From Pantoea agglomerans (lineage in GTDB: Bacteria; Pseudomonadota; Gammaproteobacteria; Enterobacterales; Enterobacteriaceae): a DNA stretch of 64,000 nucleotides. Positions 43,626 through 51,723 of the stretch are shown here, piece by piece (the stretch's first letter is position 1; each line of letters opens with the position of its first letter). The notes beneath the pieces are model-generated. The model ran no database searches. It was not told where the DNA came from and was given only the letters and a program-made list of their open reading frames with translations. Both the position numbers and the translations under genes were made by a program. The stretch is from positions 124,001-188,000 of the forward strand of contig NZ_CP090208.1 in assembly GCF_021397715.1 (NCBI RefSeq). Direction: 5' to 3'.

Positions 43626-44638
43626 AGAGATTTGTCGTTTGTCTGTTACTGCTGCTCAGTCTGCCGGTTCGGGCCGAAATGGCCATGACGCGTGAGCTGG
43701 TGGCGCCCGGGCAACTGGTGCCGGGCCAGCCGGTAACCCTTGCCGTGACCTTCTGGACCGACAGCTGGTTTAATCCGCCGCCGCAATGGCCGGAGATGGT
43801 AATTGAAAACGGCAATCTGCTTAACACGCCGCTTCCCAACCAGCTGGTGACGCGTAATAGTGAAGGTATCAGCTGGAGCGGCATCCGCATGGAACGCCAG
43901 GTAATGGCATGGGATCAGGGCACACTGCGTTTTCCTGCCACCGATGTGGTAATGAACTCCGCGAATCAGCCACCAAAAACGGTGTCGTTGCCGGTGCTGG
44001 AGAAATCGGTCAACTGGCCCGCTGATGTGCGTCAGCCGGACCGATTTTTACCCGCCAGCACGCTTGAACTTTCGCAACAGTGGCACATCTACCGCGCAAA
44101 GGAGGATAAGCAGTTACACGTCGGTGACGTGATAGAACGGGTCGTGACATTGCGCGCGACCGATGTGATTGCGGTGCAAATTCCGCAACTGCTGTATGCC
44201 ATTCCCGGCTCCGGTGCGCAGCGTCTGCCTCCGGTAAACAGCAACCTGACGCAGGGACGGGATGAGATTGTCGGCGCACAGCGTGAGGAACGCTTGCGTT
44301 ATCTGCCATCTCAGGCCGGTGAACTGGTGATCCCGCCGCTGCGTTTGCGCTGGTGGGATACGCGCCAGCACCAGTGGCGGCTGGCTGAATTGCCTGGCGC
44401 CCATTACACCTTTGCCGCTGCGCGTCCGGCGGGCAGTGAACAGGCGTTGAAAGCCCGCGCCCCGATCAACTGGATGCCCTGGCTGACCGGCGCGGCGATG
44501 GTAATGGTGCTTCTGCTCGCAGGCTTCTTTTTCCGACACAGGATTATCCAGAGCCTGCAAAGGCTGGTTCAGCGTACACAAGAATACTGGCGGATCGTCC
44601 CGCTGCCCGACCTCATTCCCACCAAAAGGCAAAAATAA
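43622..44638 (+). CDS. BatD-like membrane protein with signal peptide
   Basis: 338 residues from the ATG at 43622, which follows GGAGGCACC and overlaps the preceding stop as ATGA. Signal peptide MKRFVVCLLLLLSLPVRAEM. The mature region has beta-sandwich features of BatD (LVPGQPVTLAVTFW; LHVGDVIERVVTLRA), and a single C-terminal membrane helix (WMPWLTGAAMVMVLLLAGFF) places it with its main domain in the periplasm. It completes the MoxR/Bat-type module. Overlaps the HAD gene by one base. Confidence 0.87.
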   Translation: MKRFVVCLLLLLSLPVRAEMAMTRELVAPGQLVPGQPVTLAVTFWTDSWFNPPPQWPEMVIENGNLLNTPLPNQLVTRNSEGISWSGIRMERQVMAWDQGTLRFPATDVVMNSANQPPKTVSLPVLEKSVNWPADVRQPDRFLPASTLELSQQWHIYRAKEDKQLHVGDVIERVVTLRATDVIAVQIPQLLYAIPGSGAQRLPPVNSNLTQGRDEIVGAQREERLRYLPSQAGELVIPPLRLRWWDTRQHQWRLAELPGAHYTFAAARPAGSEQALKARAPINWMPWLTGAAMVMVLLLAGFFFRHRIIQSLQRLVQRTQEYWRIVPLPDLIPTKRQK

Positions 44639-45651
44639 TGAAATTGAAACCCTTGCTGGCATTACTGATGATGGCTCATCTCGGTTCGGCTTTCGCGGCA
44701 GAGGACCCGCTTAGCGCATGGAATGAGGGTCACTCAAAGCAGGCTATTGAAACGTGGGTAAAGGAAACCACCTCGTCGGATAGCAAAGATTTCATTCCAG
44801 TCAGTCAGCGTTATGTGGTGTTTGATAATGACGGCACATTGTGGCCAGAAGCGCCGCTGACCTTTCAGCTGCAGTTTGTGATGGATGAAATCAAACGCCT
44901 CGCCCCGCAACACCCGGAATGGAATAACGATGCCCTGGTGCAGGCGGTCATTAACAACGACCTGAACGCGGTGAAGCAGTCGGGCAAAAAGGGGCTGATA
45001 CAGTTGATGACCCTTACGCACAGCGGTATGACAACCGAAGAATTCCGTCAGCGGGTCAGCAACTGGGTCGGGAGTCATCAGCATGTGCGTTTCGGTTGCC
45101 GATATGACCAGCTTGGCTATCAGCCGATGCGCCAGTTGCTGGATTATCTGCGCAGTAACGGCTTCAAAACCTGGATTGTGTCAGGCGGTGGCATCGATTT
45201 TATGCGCGTGCTGGCAGAAAAAATGTATGGCATTCCACCCGAACAGGTTATCGGCTCCTTTTCACTAAGTGAGTTTTCCCTGACCGATAATGGCACGCAA
45301 CTGCGGAAAACCATGAACGGTGCTTTCTACGATGACGAAGCGATGAAGCCGGTCGCCATTCATCTGTTTATGGGGCGGCGTCCGGTTGGCGCGTTTGGTA
45401 ACAGTGACGGCGATGTGCCGATGCTGCAGTACACCTCAGCTAATCCGGCCTATAAAACCTTTGGTTTACTGGTTCATCACACCGATGCCGCGCGCGAATA
45501 TGCCTATGATGCGCATCCGCCCGCCAGCGGAAAGTTGATCAGCGGACTCAGACTGGCACCCCAGAAGGGTTGGGTGATTGTTGATATGAAAAAAGAGTGG
45601 AAAACGGTGTTTGACCCGGCCCAATGTGCTGCGGATCAAAACCATAAGTAA
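44638..45651 (+). CDS. Secreted HAD-family phosphatase (phosphoserine phosphatase-like)
   Basis: 337 residues with signal peptide (LLALLMMAHLGSAFAAE). HAD motif I is V-F-D63-N-D65-G-T, motif II in WIVSGGGIDFM, motif III Lys region near KPVAIH, and motif IV FGNSDGDVPML. It belongs to the HAD group that includes SerB-like exported enzymes and hydrolyses a phosphate ester in the periplasm. Its ATG shares one base with the BatD stop, so it is translated together with the MoxR/Bat module. Its relation to the sulfatase is unexplained. Confidence 0.88.
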   Translation: MKLKPLLALLMMAHLGSAFAAEDPLSAWNEGHSKQAIETWVKETTSSDSKDFIPVSQRYVVFDNDGTLWPEAPLTFQLQFVMDEIKRLAPQHPEWNNDALVQAVINNDLNAVKQSGKKGLIQLMTLTHSGMTTEEFRQRVSNWVGSHQHVRFGCRYDQLGYQPMRQLLDYLRSNGFKTWIVSGGGIDFMRVLAEKMYGIPPEQVIGSFSLSEFSLTDNGTQLRKTMNGAFYDDEAMKPVAIHLFMGRRPVGAFGNSDGDVPMLQYTSANPAYKTFGLLVHHTDAAREYAYDAHPPASGKLISGLRLAPQKGWVIVDMKKEWKTVFDPAQCAADQNHK

Positions 45652-45696
45652 GGGGTTTCGCCGGGTTTAAACGCCAAAACGGGCCGGGAGGTAACA

Positions 45697-45969
45697 ATGA
45701 AAGACCTGATACCGATTCTGGTGGTGCTGCTGTCGCAAACGGCAGCACTGGCTAACTCCGCTTATGAAAATCTGACGTTTGCGCTGAGGCAGCAGAAGAT
45801 CACCGATGAACTGCGACAAAAGTGTCAGCTACCTGTGTCTCTATCTGATGAACAGCTAAGGACCCGCTTCCTGAACAGCACTCATGATCATTCCGCCGTA
45901 CTGTCAGCTGTAAAAGCGCTCAGGGAAAATAATCAGCCGCATTACCAGATTTTCCTGAACCAGCTTTAG
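45697..45969 (+). CDS. YicS-like small secreted protein
   Basis: 90 residues with signal peptide (LIPILVVLLSQTAALAN). The mature part resembles YicS: ENLTFALRQQKITDELRQKC, then LSDEQL and ALRENNQPHYQIF, paralleling YicS's K-x3-ELRKIC, LSDE and NNQSNY. Single Cys in the mature part. Function unknown. GGGAGGTAAC precedes the ATG. It follows the HAD gene by 45 bases and may be in the same transcript. Confidence 0.65.
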   Translation: MKDLIPILVVLLSQTAALANSAYENLTFALRQQKITDELRQKCQLPVSLSDEQLRTRFLNSTHDHSAVLSAVKALRENNQPHYQIFLNQL

Positions 45970-46026
45970 TGTCCAGAATGACGGAAACAGACCGGGGCAG
46001 TCACGCTTCCGGGATAACCAGTAAGC

Positions 46027-46236
46027 GTGAGCCGGATTGGATTTGCCGCCGGCTTTTACGGCTCCAGAAATGAGGAAGGTACCCATTACCAGGGCTATTT
46101 TGGCGGATTCGGCGCAGGTTACCATTTTGATCAACAGAGTTCAGTGAACCTTCTGACCTTGATTATGGATAACAATATCTATCTGGACGATCCCGACACA
46201 CGCTTTCTGATTTCCTATACCTGGCAATTTCAGTAA
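46027..46236 (+). pseudogene. Possible outer-membrane protein C-terminal fragment
   Basis: A 69-codon frame (GTG start, no ribosome site, in-frame TAA a few codons upstream) with alternating aromatic/glycine pattern (YQGYFGGFGAGYHF) and a typical beta-barrel last strand ISYTWQF. It is followed at 46302 by the MscS gene. It looks like the last strands of a small outer-membrane barrel whose start is lost. It might also be a genuine short ORF. Confidence 0.35.
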
Positions 46237-46301
46237 TCCCCATTGGTGGCTGCCTTACGGACTGTTTTACCGCCAGGCAAAGAAGGGTTTTCGGAGGCAA
46301 A

Positions 46302-47906
46302 ATGATCAATGCGGTAAAATGGCTGTGCTGTTGCCTGATGCTTTTTACTCTACAAAATGCGATCGGTGCGGAACCACGCCAGTCGCCCTCCCCACAGGAA
46401 CACGCGCGTACGTTGTCGCTGCTTAACCAGCCGGTTGTCATGTTACAGGCAAAATTTGGGCTTACCACGCCCGAAGAGCGCGTTAAGCGTATCGTGACAG
46501 CCCTGCGCAAACTGAATGATAACGATCTGGCCCAACCGGTCGAAACGCACGATATAACTCGATACGGTCAGCCTGCCGTGCTTTTTTCTGTCAATGGAAA
46601 ACCCTTTATGCTGCTGGCGCAGGGCGATCTGGATGAAGGGGATGACCTGACGCTTGCGCAGGCGGCGGAACGTGTCAGATTGCGACTCGACACACTTCGG
46701 CAATCATTGTCTGAGCAGTATTCATCGCGTTATTTGCTGATCTCAGCGGGTAAAAGTCTGTTGGGCGTGCTTATGATGTGCGCATTCGTCCTGTTTGCCC
46801 TGCGCTCCCATAGCTGGCTGAAGCAGCGCTATGCTGTCCGACGTACAAAACAGAAAAGCATCATCCCGGGCGCACTGCGCGCCTTTCTTGGTCCGATTGA
46901 GGTACGGCTCTATGCCATAGTCCTTACCGCGGCCTTCCTCATGGCATTTTACCTCTGGGTGAGCTGGGTATTACGGCTGTTTCCCTGGACGCGGATCTGG
47001 GGCATGGAGCTGGGAGGTTATGCGGCAGGTCTGCTACAGCGTCTGGGGCTGGCCATATTTTCCGCATTGCCAGGCTTACTGATTGTCGTTGTCATCTTCC
47101 TTATTACGGCGCTGGTGACTCGCTTACTCAGACTGGTGCTGAGGCGGGTTGAGACCGGACACTTAAACCTGCCGGGCCTGCATCCGGATACGGTGGGTGT
47201 GACGCGTAAATTGATCAGCGTCGTCATCTGGTTATTCGCGCTATCAGCGGCGTATCCCTTCCTGCCGGGTGCCAATTCGCTCGCCTTCAAAGGGATCAGC
47301 GTATTCTTCGGCCTGATGCTGACATTGGGCTCGGCTGGGGTGATGAACCATGCCATGAGCGGGCTGGTGCTCACCTACTCGCGGGCACTGCGCAAAGGGG
47401 AAGTGATCAGGATTGCCGATCATGAGGGCGTGGTCAGTGAAGTGGGCATGCTGGCCACCAAAATTCTCACCCGTGAGAATTATGAAGTGACGGTTCCCAA
47501 TGCCGTGGTGGTTAGCGGCAGGATAGTCAATCTCAGCGCGACGCTAAAAGGTGAAGGCGTCAACATGACGACCAGCGTCACCATTGGTTATGACACGCCG
47601 TGGCGGCAGGTTGAGGCGATGCTGGAGCTTGCTGCCAGCCGCACCACCGGTATTAATCACGATATCACGCCGCTGGTGCGGCAACTGGCACTTCAGGACT
47701 GGTATGTGATGTATGAGCTACAGGTCCGGCTCCGGCCGGGAGAGTCACTCGCTGGGGTAAGAAGTCTTCTCCATGGGCATATACAGGATGTGTTTAACGA
47801 ATTTGGTGTTCAGATTATGTCACCGAATTTTATCAGCCAGCCCGAACAGCCGATTATCGTGACAAAACCAAATTGGTTTACTCCCCCTGCTCAAGAGAAA
47901 GAATAA
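46302..47906 (+). CDS. MscS-type mechanosensitive ion channel with periplasmic N-terminal domain
   Basis: 534 residues. Signal-like N-terminus (WLCCCLMLFTLQNAIGAE), then a soluble periplasmic region to about residue 145, four to five membrane helices (LLGVLMMCAFVLFALR; VLTAAFLMAFYLWVSWVL; LPGLLIVVVIFLITALVTRL; LISVVIWLFALSAAYPF) and the MscS core: glycine/alanine-rich pore helix with SAGVMNHAMSGLVLTYSRALRKGEVI and beta domain VTVPNAVVVSGRIVNLS. It opens on membrane tension. GGAGGCAAA precedes the ATG. It closes the gene run that starts at the FadL gene. Confidence 0.9.
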   Translation: MINAVKWLCCCLMLFTLQNAIGAEPRQSPSPQEHARTLSLLNQPVVMLQAKFGLTTPEERVKRIVTALRKLNDNDLAQPVETHDITRYGQPAVLFSVNGKPFMLLAQGDLDEGDDLTLAQAAERVRLRLDTLRQSLSEQYSSRYLLISAGKSLLGVLMMCAFVLFALRSHSWLKQRYAVRRTKQKSIIPGALRAFLGPIEVRLYAIVLTAAFLMAFYLWVSWVLRLFPWTRIWGMELGGYAAGLLQRLGLAIFSALPGLLIVVVIFLITALVTRLLRLVLRRVETGHLNLPGLHPDTVGVTRKLISVVIWLFALSAAYPFLPGANSLAFKGISVFFGLMLTLGSAGVMNHAMSGLVLTYSRALRKGEVIRIADHEGVVSEVGMLATKILTRENYEVTVPNAVVVSGRIVNLSATLKGEGVNMTTSVTIGYDTPWRQVEAMLELAASRTTGINHDITPLVRQLALQDWYVMYELQVRLRPGESLAGVRSLLHGHIQDVFNEFGVQIMSPNFISQPEQPIIVTKPNWFTPPAQEKE

Positions 47907-48075
47907 ACAAGGTGTGATCCTGAGCTGCAGGGCTAAAGCGGGCCTTTACTTTAATCCCGAAAAAGGACAACGCAGGTTTGGCCGGTAGAGCGCTTATAGT
48001 CCTGTCATTAAACTGGCGACAATGTCATTCAGGATGGAAAGAGTGGTAGCCATTCTGATTATAAAAATAATACAG

Positions 48076-48111
48076 AAACAAAAAGGCTCACGCGGATTGG
48101 CGCATGAGCCT
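48076..48111 (-). terminator. Terminator of the mesX-mesD operon
   Basis: Stem AGGCTCA / TGAGCCT (extended by CGC/GCG with a small bulge), followed on the minus strand by TTTTTGTTT. About 20 bases after the mesD stop. Confidence 0.8.
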
Positions 48112-48128
48112 GCTTTGGCTTAGGGGAA

Positions 48129-49160
48129 TTACTTGCCGAGGATTTCCCGACGCACGATATCCGCTCCCGCGCTTAACGCGGCCAGTTTGCCGCTGGCAAC
48201 CTGACGGGATAACGGCACCATGCCGCAGTTGGTCGACGGATAAAGTTTATCGGCATCAACGAATTGCAGCGCCTTACGCAGGGTGTCGGCGACCTGTTCG
48301 GCGGTTTCAACGGCGTGGGTTGCCACGTCAATCGCCCCCACCATCACCTTTTTGCCGCGGATCAGCTCAATCAGATCCATCGGCACGCGTGAGTTCTGAC
48401 ACTCCAGCGAGATAATGTCGATGGCCGATTTCTGCAGCTTAGGGAACACCTCTTCATACTGCCGCCACTCGGTGCCGAGCGTCTTCTTCCAGTCGGTGTT
48501 GGCTTTAATCCCGTAGCCATAACAAATGTGGACAGCCGTTTCACATTTAAGCCCTTCTACGGCTCTTTCTAACGCGGCAATGCCCCAGTCGTTGACTTCA
48601 TCGAAGAAGACGTTAAAAGCGGGCTCATCAAACTGGATGATATCGACGCCGGCCGCCTCTAACTCTCTGGCTTCCTGGTTGAGAATTTTGGCAAATTCCC
48701 AGGCGAGTTTTTCGCGACTTTTGTAGTGACCATCATAAAGCGTATCAATCATTGTCATCGGACCGGGCAGCGCCCATTTGATCGGCTGGCTGGTCAGCTG
48801 GCGTAAAAACCGGGCGTCATCAACAAATACCGGTTTCAGGCGGGCAACCTCACCGACTACGGAAGGCACGCTCGCATCATAACGATCGCGGATTTTTACG
48901 ATCTGACGTTTTTCAAAGTCGACACCGCTGAGATGTTCAATAAAAGTGGTGACAAAATGCTGACGTGTCTGCTCACCATCACTGACAATATCGATACCGG
49001 AGTGCAGCTGATCGGCCAGGCTGATACGCAGCGCATCAAGTTTGCCCTCAGCTAATTCGTCACCCTGCAATTTCCACGGCGACCACAGCGTCTCGGGTTG
49101 GGCCAGCCATGAAGGTTTAGGTAAACTGCCAGCAGTCGATGTCGGTAATAATGTGTTCAT
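48129..49160 (-). CDS. mesD: Core methionine synthase MesD (MetE C-terminal-like)
   Basis: 343 residues from the ATG at 49160; the longer frame lacks a good site. It has only the MetE C-terminal catalytic barrel, without the N-terminal half found in E. coli MetE. Zinc ligands are visible as His and Cys in VHICYGYG, Glu in SLECQNSRVP and Cys in STNCGMVPLS. N-terminus TAGSLPKPSWLAQPETLW is typical of core MetE forms. Pairing with the DUF1852 (MesX) gene 26 bases upstream points to MesD, a folate-independent methionine synthase that requires MesX. It ends at a terminator. Confidence 0.87.
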   Translation of the reverse strand: MNTLLPTSTAGSLPKPSWLAQPETLWSPWKLQGDELAEGKLDALRISLADQLHSGIDIVSDGEQTRQHFVTTFIEHLSGVDFEKRQIVKIRDRYDASVPSVVGEVARLKPVFVDDARFLRQLTSQPIKWALPGPMTMIDTLYDGHYKSREKLAWEFAKILNQEARELEAAGVDIIQFDEPAFNVFFDEVNDWGIAALERAVEGLKCETAVHICYGYGIKANTDWKKTLGTEWRQYEEVFPKLQKSAIDIISLECQNSRVPMDLIELIRGKKVMVGAIDVATHAVETAEQVADTLRKALQFVDADKLYPSTNCGMVPLSRQVASGKLAALSAGADIVRREILGK

Positions 49161-49186
49161 AATAAATAACCTTATATTTGGTTGGT

Positions 49187-50170
49187 TCAAACAACGGGCT
49201 GGGCAAACCATTGCTCAAGAAGCGTCTGCCAGGGCTTAATGAAAAGTTCTTCAGTAAACTTACCCTGCTCAACGGCCAGCTGACTGCGCTCTTCTCGATC
49301 GTAGACAATTCGTGTTAATGAATAATCCTGATGCGTCAGGCTGGGTTGATAGACATTTCCCGCCGCCGAATTGGCATTGTAGATTTCAGGCCGGTATATT
49401 TTCTGAAACGTTTCCATGGTGCTGATGGTGCTAATCAGTTCGAGGTTGCTGTAATCGTGCAGCAGGTCACCCTGGAAATAAAAAGCCAGCGGCGCAACGC
49501 TGTTACGCGGCATGAAATAACGCGCCCTTAGCCCCATCTTCGCGAAATAATCATCGGTCAGCGAGGTTTCATTCTGGGCATATTCATCGCCCAGCACCGG
49601 ATGATGGTTACCGGTCCGGTGATAGGTATTTTTACTGGAGACGCTCAGGCATATCACCGGCGACTTACTGAATTTCTCTTTATACGCCGCAGAGTTAACA
49701 AAACTTTTGAAGATGTTGCCATGCAGAACACCATAATTTTCCGGCGTACTAAATTCGCTTCTGTTTTTATTGTGTGCCGGCAACACCACGCTGAAATCAT
49801 AATCGCGCACATACGAAGAGAAGTTATTGCCGACAATACCTTCAATGCGCTGCTGGGTCTGATGATCAATGATATGCGTTTTTAAAACTTCAATCACCGG
49901 AAAGGCATCATTGCGGCCTTGTGCAGTGATCGATAACTCTGCCGATATAATTTCCAGTTCAACAGAATAACGGTCGCCTTTAGGGTTATCCCAGTTCGCC
50001 AGCGAATTGAAACGATTATTGATCATGACCAGGGCATTGCGTAAATTATCCTGACGCTTTTCACCCCGCGCTAAATTGGCAAAGTTAGTGGTGATGCGCG
50101 TATTTTCAGACGGATTATAATTCTCGTCGAAACGCAGACTTTTAAGAGTAAAGGTAAAGGCATTATTCAT
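49187..50170 (-). CDS. mesX: MesX (DUF1852 family), partner of MesD
   Basis: 327 residues; the DUF1852 family is recognised from the N-terminal FTLKSLRFDENYNPSENTRITTNFANLARG, the mid-region VGNNFSSYVRDYDFSVVLPAHNKN and C-terminal YDREERSQLAVEQGKF. Reported work names this family MesX and links it to MesD for oxygen-dependent methionine synthesis from an unidentified methyl donor. It is the first gene of the mesX-mesD pair. Confidence 0.85.
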   Translation of the reverse strand: MNNAFTFTLKSLRFDENYNPSENTRITTNFANLARGEKRQDNLRNALVMINNRFNSLANWDNPKGDRYSVELEIISAELSITAQGRNDAFPVIEVLKTHIIDHQTQQRIEGIVGNNFSSYVRDYDFSVVLPAHNKNRSEFSTPENYGVLHGNIFKSFVNSAAYKEKFSKSPVICLSVSSKNTYHRTGNHHPVLGDEYAQNETSLTDDYFAKMGLRARYFMPRNSVAPLAFYFQGDLLHDYSNLELISTISTMETFQKIYRPEIYNANSAAGNVYQPSLTHQDYSLTRIVYDREERSQLAVEQGKFTEELFIKPWQTLLEQWFAQPVV

Positions 50171-50740
50171 CGCAATCTGGCACCCTGATCGTCTGATTCA
50201 AAATATGAGATTCGCGGTTGCGAGCGAACAGAAACTCAGCAGCGCTGGCGAATCTTCATATTATCAATTGATATTAGCAATGCATCCTTTATGCCTCAGA
50301 CGATGATTGAGGAAAAGTGATTTAATTTCACCGAACATGAAGGATGTTCATGATCAGTTAAAATAATGAAGATGAGGTGTTACAGCGGTGACTGAACTCA
50401 GATTAAGGTTGCGGTCCGCCAGCGTCTAAGCCGCGCCTGATGCGACGCGGATTGTCGCTGTAAATAGCGGAACTCCGGACAGCGACGCTCTGCCAGTGAA
50501 ACACCTGCTGAAATTTCTTCAGTAAGGGAAAATCCACGGATGAAATGGTGGATCGGCAATAAGGCAAAAGCTGACAACGTTGCGTTGCGCTATTTCCCGT
50601 AGTCGCCGCTGACCAAACTGTCACCAGGGATGCAAGCGGCGATAAAGCGGGATGGCGGGTATAATCATCCCGCATTGACACGGCTATGCCGCAGACCGCG
50701 GATAACACTCACGCACTGTCACACCTGCGAGACCGCTGTT
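50171..50740. other. Intergenic region upstream of mesX
   Basis: About 570 bases between mesX and the fucose regulator (both minus strand). It holds the mesX promoter, probably in the AT-rich part 50260-50350. No strong tandem MetJ boxes (AGACGTCT type) were seen. Minus-strand frame 50403-50708 has no family pattern. Confidence 0.5.
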
Positions 50741-51502
50741 TTACCCCTGGCCGAAAATCTTAATCACCGCATCCAGATGCTCTTTCATCGCCTTCTTCGC
50801 GGCACGGCTGTCGCGCGCTTCCAGCGCATTCAGAATCCTGAGATGTTCGATCTCAGAACGGTGCGGCATGTCCTGGGGAGTGTAGTGGAGTTGCAGGCTG
50901 CGGAACATGGTGCCGTAACGGTGTCCCAGCAGGTGCCCAATGATAAACGCATAGGCTGGATTGCCGCTGGCCTGGGCAATGCGGATATGGAACAGACGAT
51001 CGCCTGGATGGGTCGCCGAGCCATTGCGATTATCGTAGCAGTTTTGCTCATATGCCTGCCTGATCGCAGCAAGTTCTTCATCAGTGGCGTTTCTTGCCGC
51101 CAGGGCTGCGGTTTCAGGTTCGATCAACCGGCGGGTCTGTAACAGCGAAAAGGGAGGCAGCTCAGCGGTAAAATCCAGTTCGATGTTCAGCTCATCATCA
51201 ACGTCGGCCCACTGATTGCGCCCCGCCTGCGACATCACCGGTTCCTGCGAAGGCGAAGCCGGTAAGGCTGGCGGCTGACGCACAATCACGCCGTTACCGA
51301 CCCGCACATCCACCAGCCCAATCACTTCAAGCGCAATCAGCGCTTCCCGCACCGACGCGCGGCTGACCTGCAACAGACTGGCTAATTCACGTTCGGCTGG
51401 CAGCCGGCTGCCGGGTGGAAACTCGTTATTATCAATTAATGTTTTTAGCTGGTCAGCTATCTGCCTGTAAATTCTTGGGTTTTCTAATCTTTTTATCGGC
51501 AT
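50741..51502 (-). CDS. GntR/FadR-family (FCD) regulator of L-fucose catabolism
   Basis: 253 residues from the ATG at 51502 (AGG seven bases upstream). Winged helix in residues about 5-75: YRQIADQLKTLIDNNEFPPGSRLPAERELASLLQVSRASVREAL. The FCD C-terminal domain shows the metal-ligand pattern DRLFHIRIAQASGNP and EIEHLRILNALEARDSRAAKKAMKEHL. It diverges from the fucose operon across a 220-base gap with two palindromes that suit this family. It should repress the operon and be relieved by a pathway intermediate such as fuconate or its keto-deoxy derivative. Confidence 0.9.
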   Translation of the reverse strand: MPIKRLENPRIYRQIADQLKTLIDNNEFPPGSRLPAERELASLLQVSRASVREALIALEVIGLVDVRVGNGVIVRQPPALPASPSQEPVMSQAGRNQWADVDDELNIELDFTAELPPFSLLQTRRLIEPETAALAARNATDEELAAIRQAYEQNCYDNRNGSATHPGDRLFHIRIAQASGNPAYAFIIGHLLGHRYGTMFRSLQLHYTPQDMPHRSEIEHLRILNALEARDSRAAKKAMKEHLDAVIKIFGQG

Positions 51503-51590
51503 CGGACACCTGAGGTCAATTCTCATTAAGTGATTCAGCTAGCATTTTCCAGACAAAAATCTTGCTGCTTTGTTTTATGCATGTAAAAAA

Positions 51591-51602
51591 TTGGTTAACC
51601 AA
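51591..51602. promoter_or_regulatory. Palindromic operator candidate 1 for the GntR regulator
   Basis: Perfect 12-base palindrome TTGGTTAACCAA, containing the GGT-N2-ACC core seen in FadR-subfamily operators. It lies between the divergent regulator and fucose operon. Confidence 0.55.
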
Positions 51603-51673
51603 AATGGCGTTTTAAGCAGAAGCTTGCGCGACATCTTAGCAAAAAGCACTGGTTTTAACGCATTTTTTTCGCC

Positions 51674-51694
51674 TCTAATGGCCTGACCATTAGA
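51674..51694. promoter_or_regulatory. Palindromic operator candidate 2 overlapping the fucose operon promoter
   Basis: 8-base inverted repeat TCTAATGG / CCATTAGA with CCTGA between; its centre TGG-CCTGA-CCA resembles FadR-type sites. It lies just upstream of the TATAAA at 51697 and covers the -35 area, so a bound repressor would block the promoter. Confidence 0.6.
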
Positions 51695-51696
51695 CC

Positions 51697-51702
51697 TATA
51701 AA
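51697..51702 (+). promoter_or_regulatory. Candidate -10 box of the fucose operon
   Basis: TATAAA 27 bases before the ATG at 51724. No good -35 stands out where it should (in the operator), consistent with a weak or activator/derepression-dependent promoter. Confidence 0.4.
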
Positions 51703-51723
51703 ATCCTTTTAGTGGGAGTTGCC

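Noticed and set aside
50171..50400. MetJ boxes (AGACGTCT type) upstream of mesX
   Set aside because: Only isolated partial matches (AGACGATG, CGTCTGAT) and no tandem pair.
50403..50708. 101-codon minus-strand frame between mesX and the fucose regulator
   Set aside because: No ribosome site and no family resemblance.
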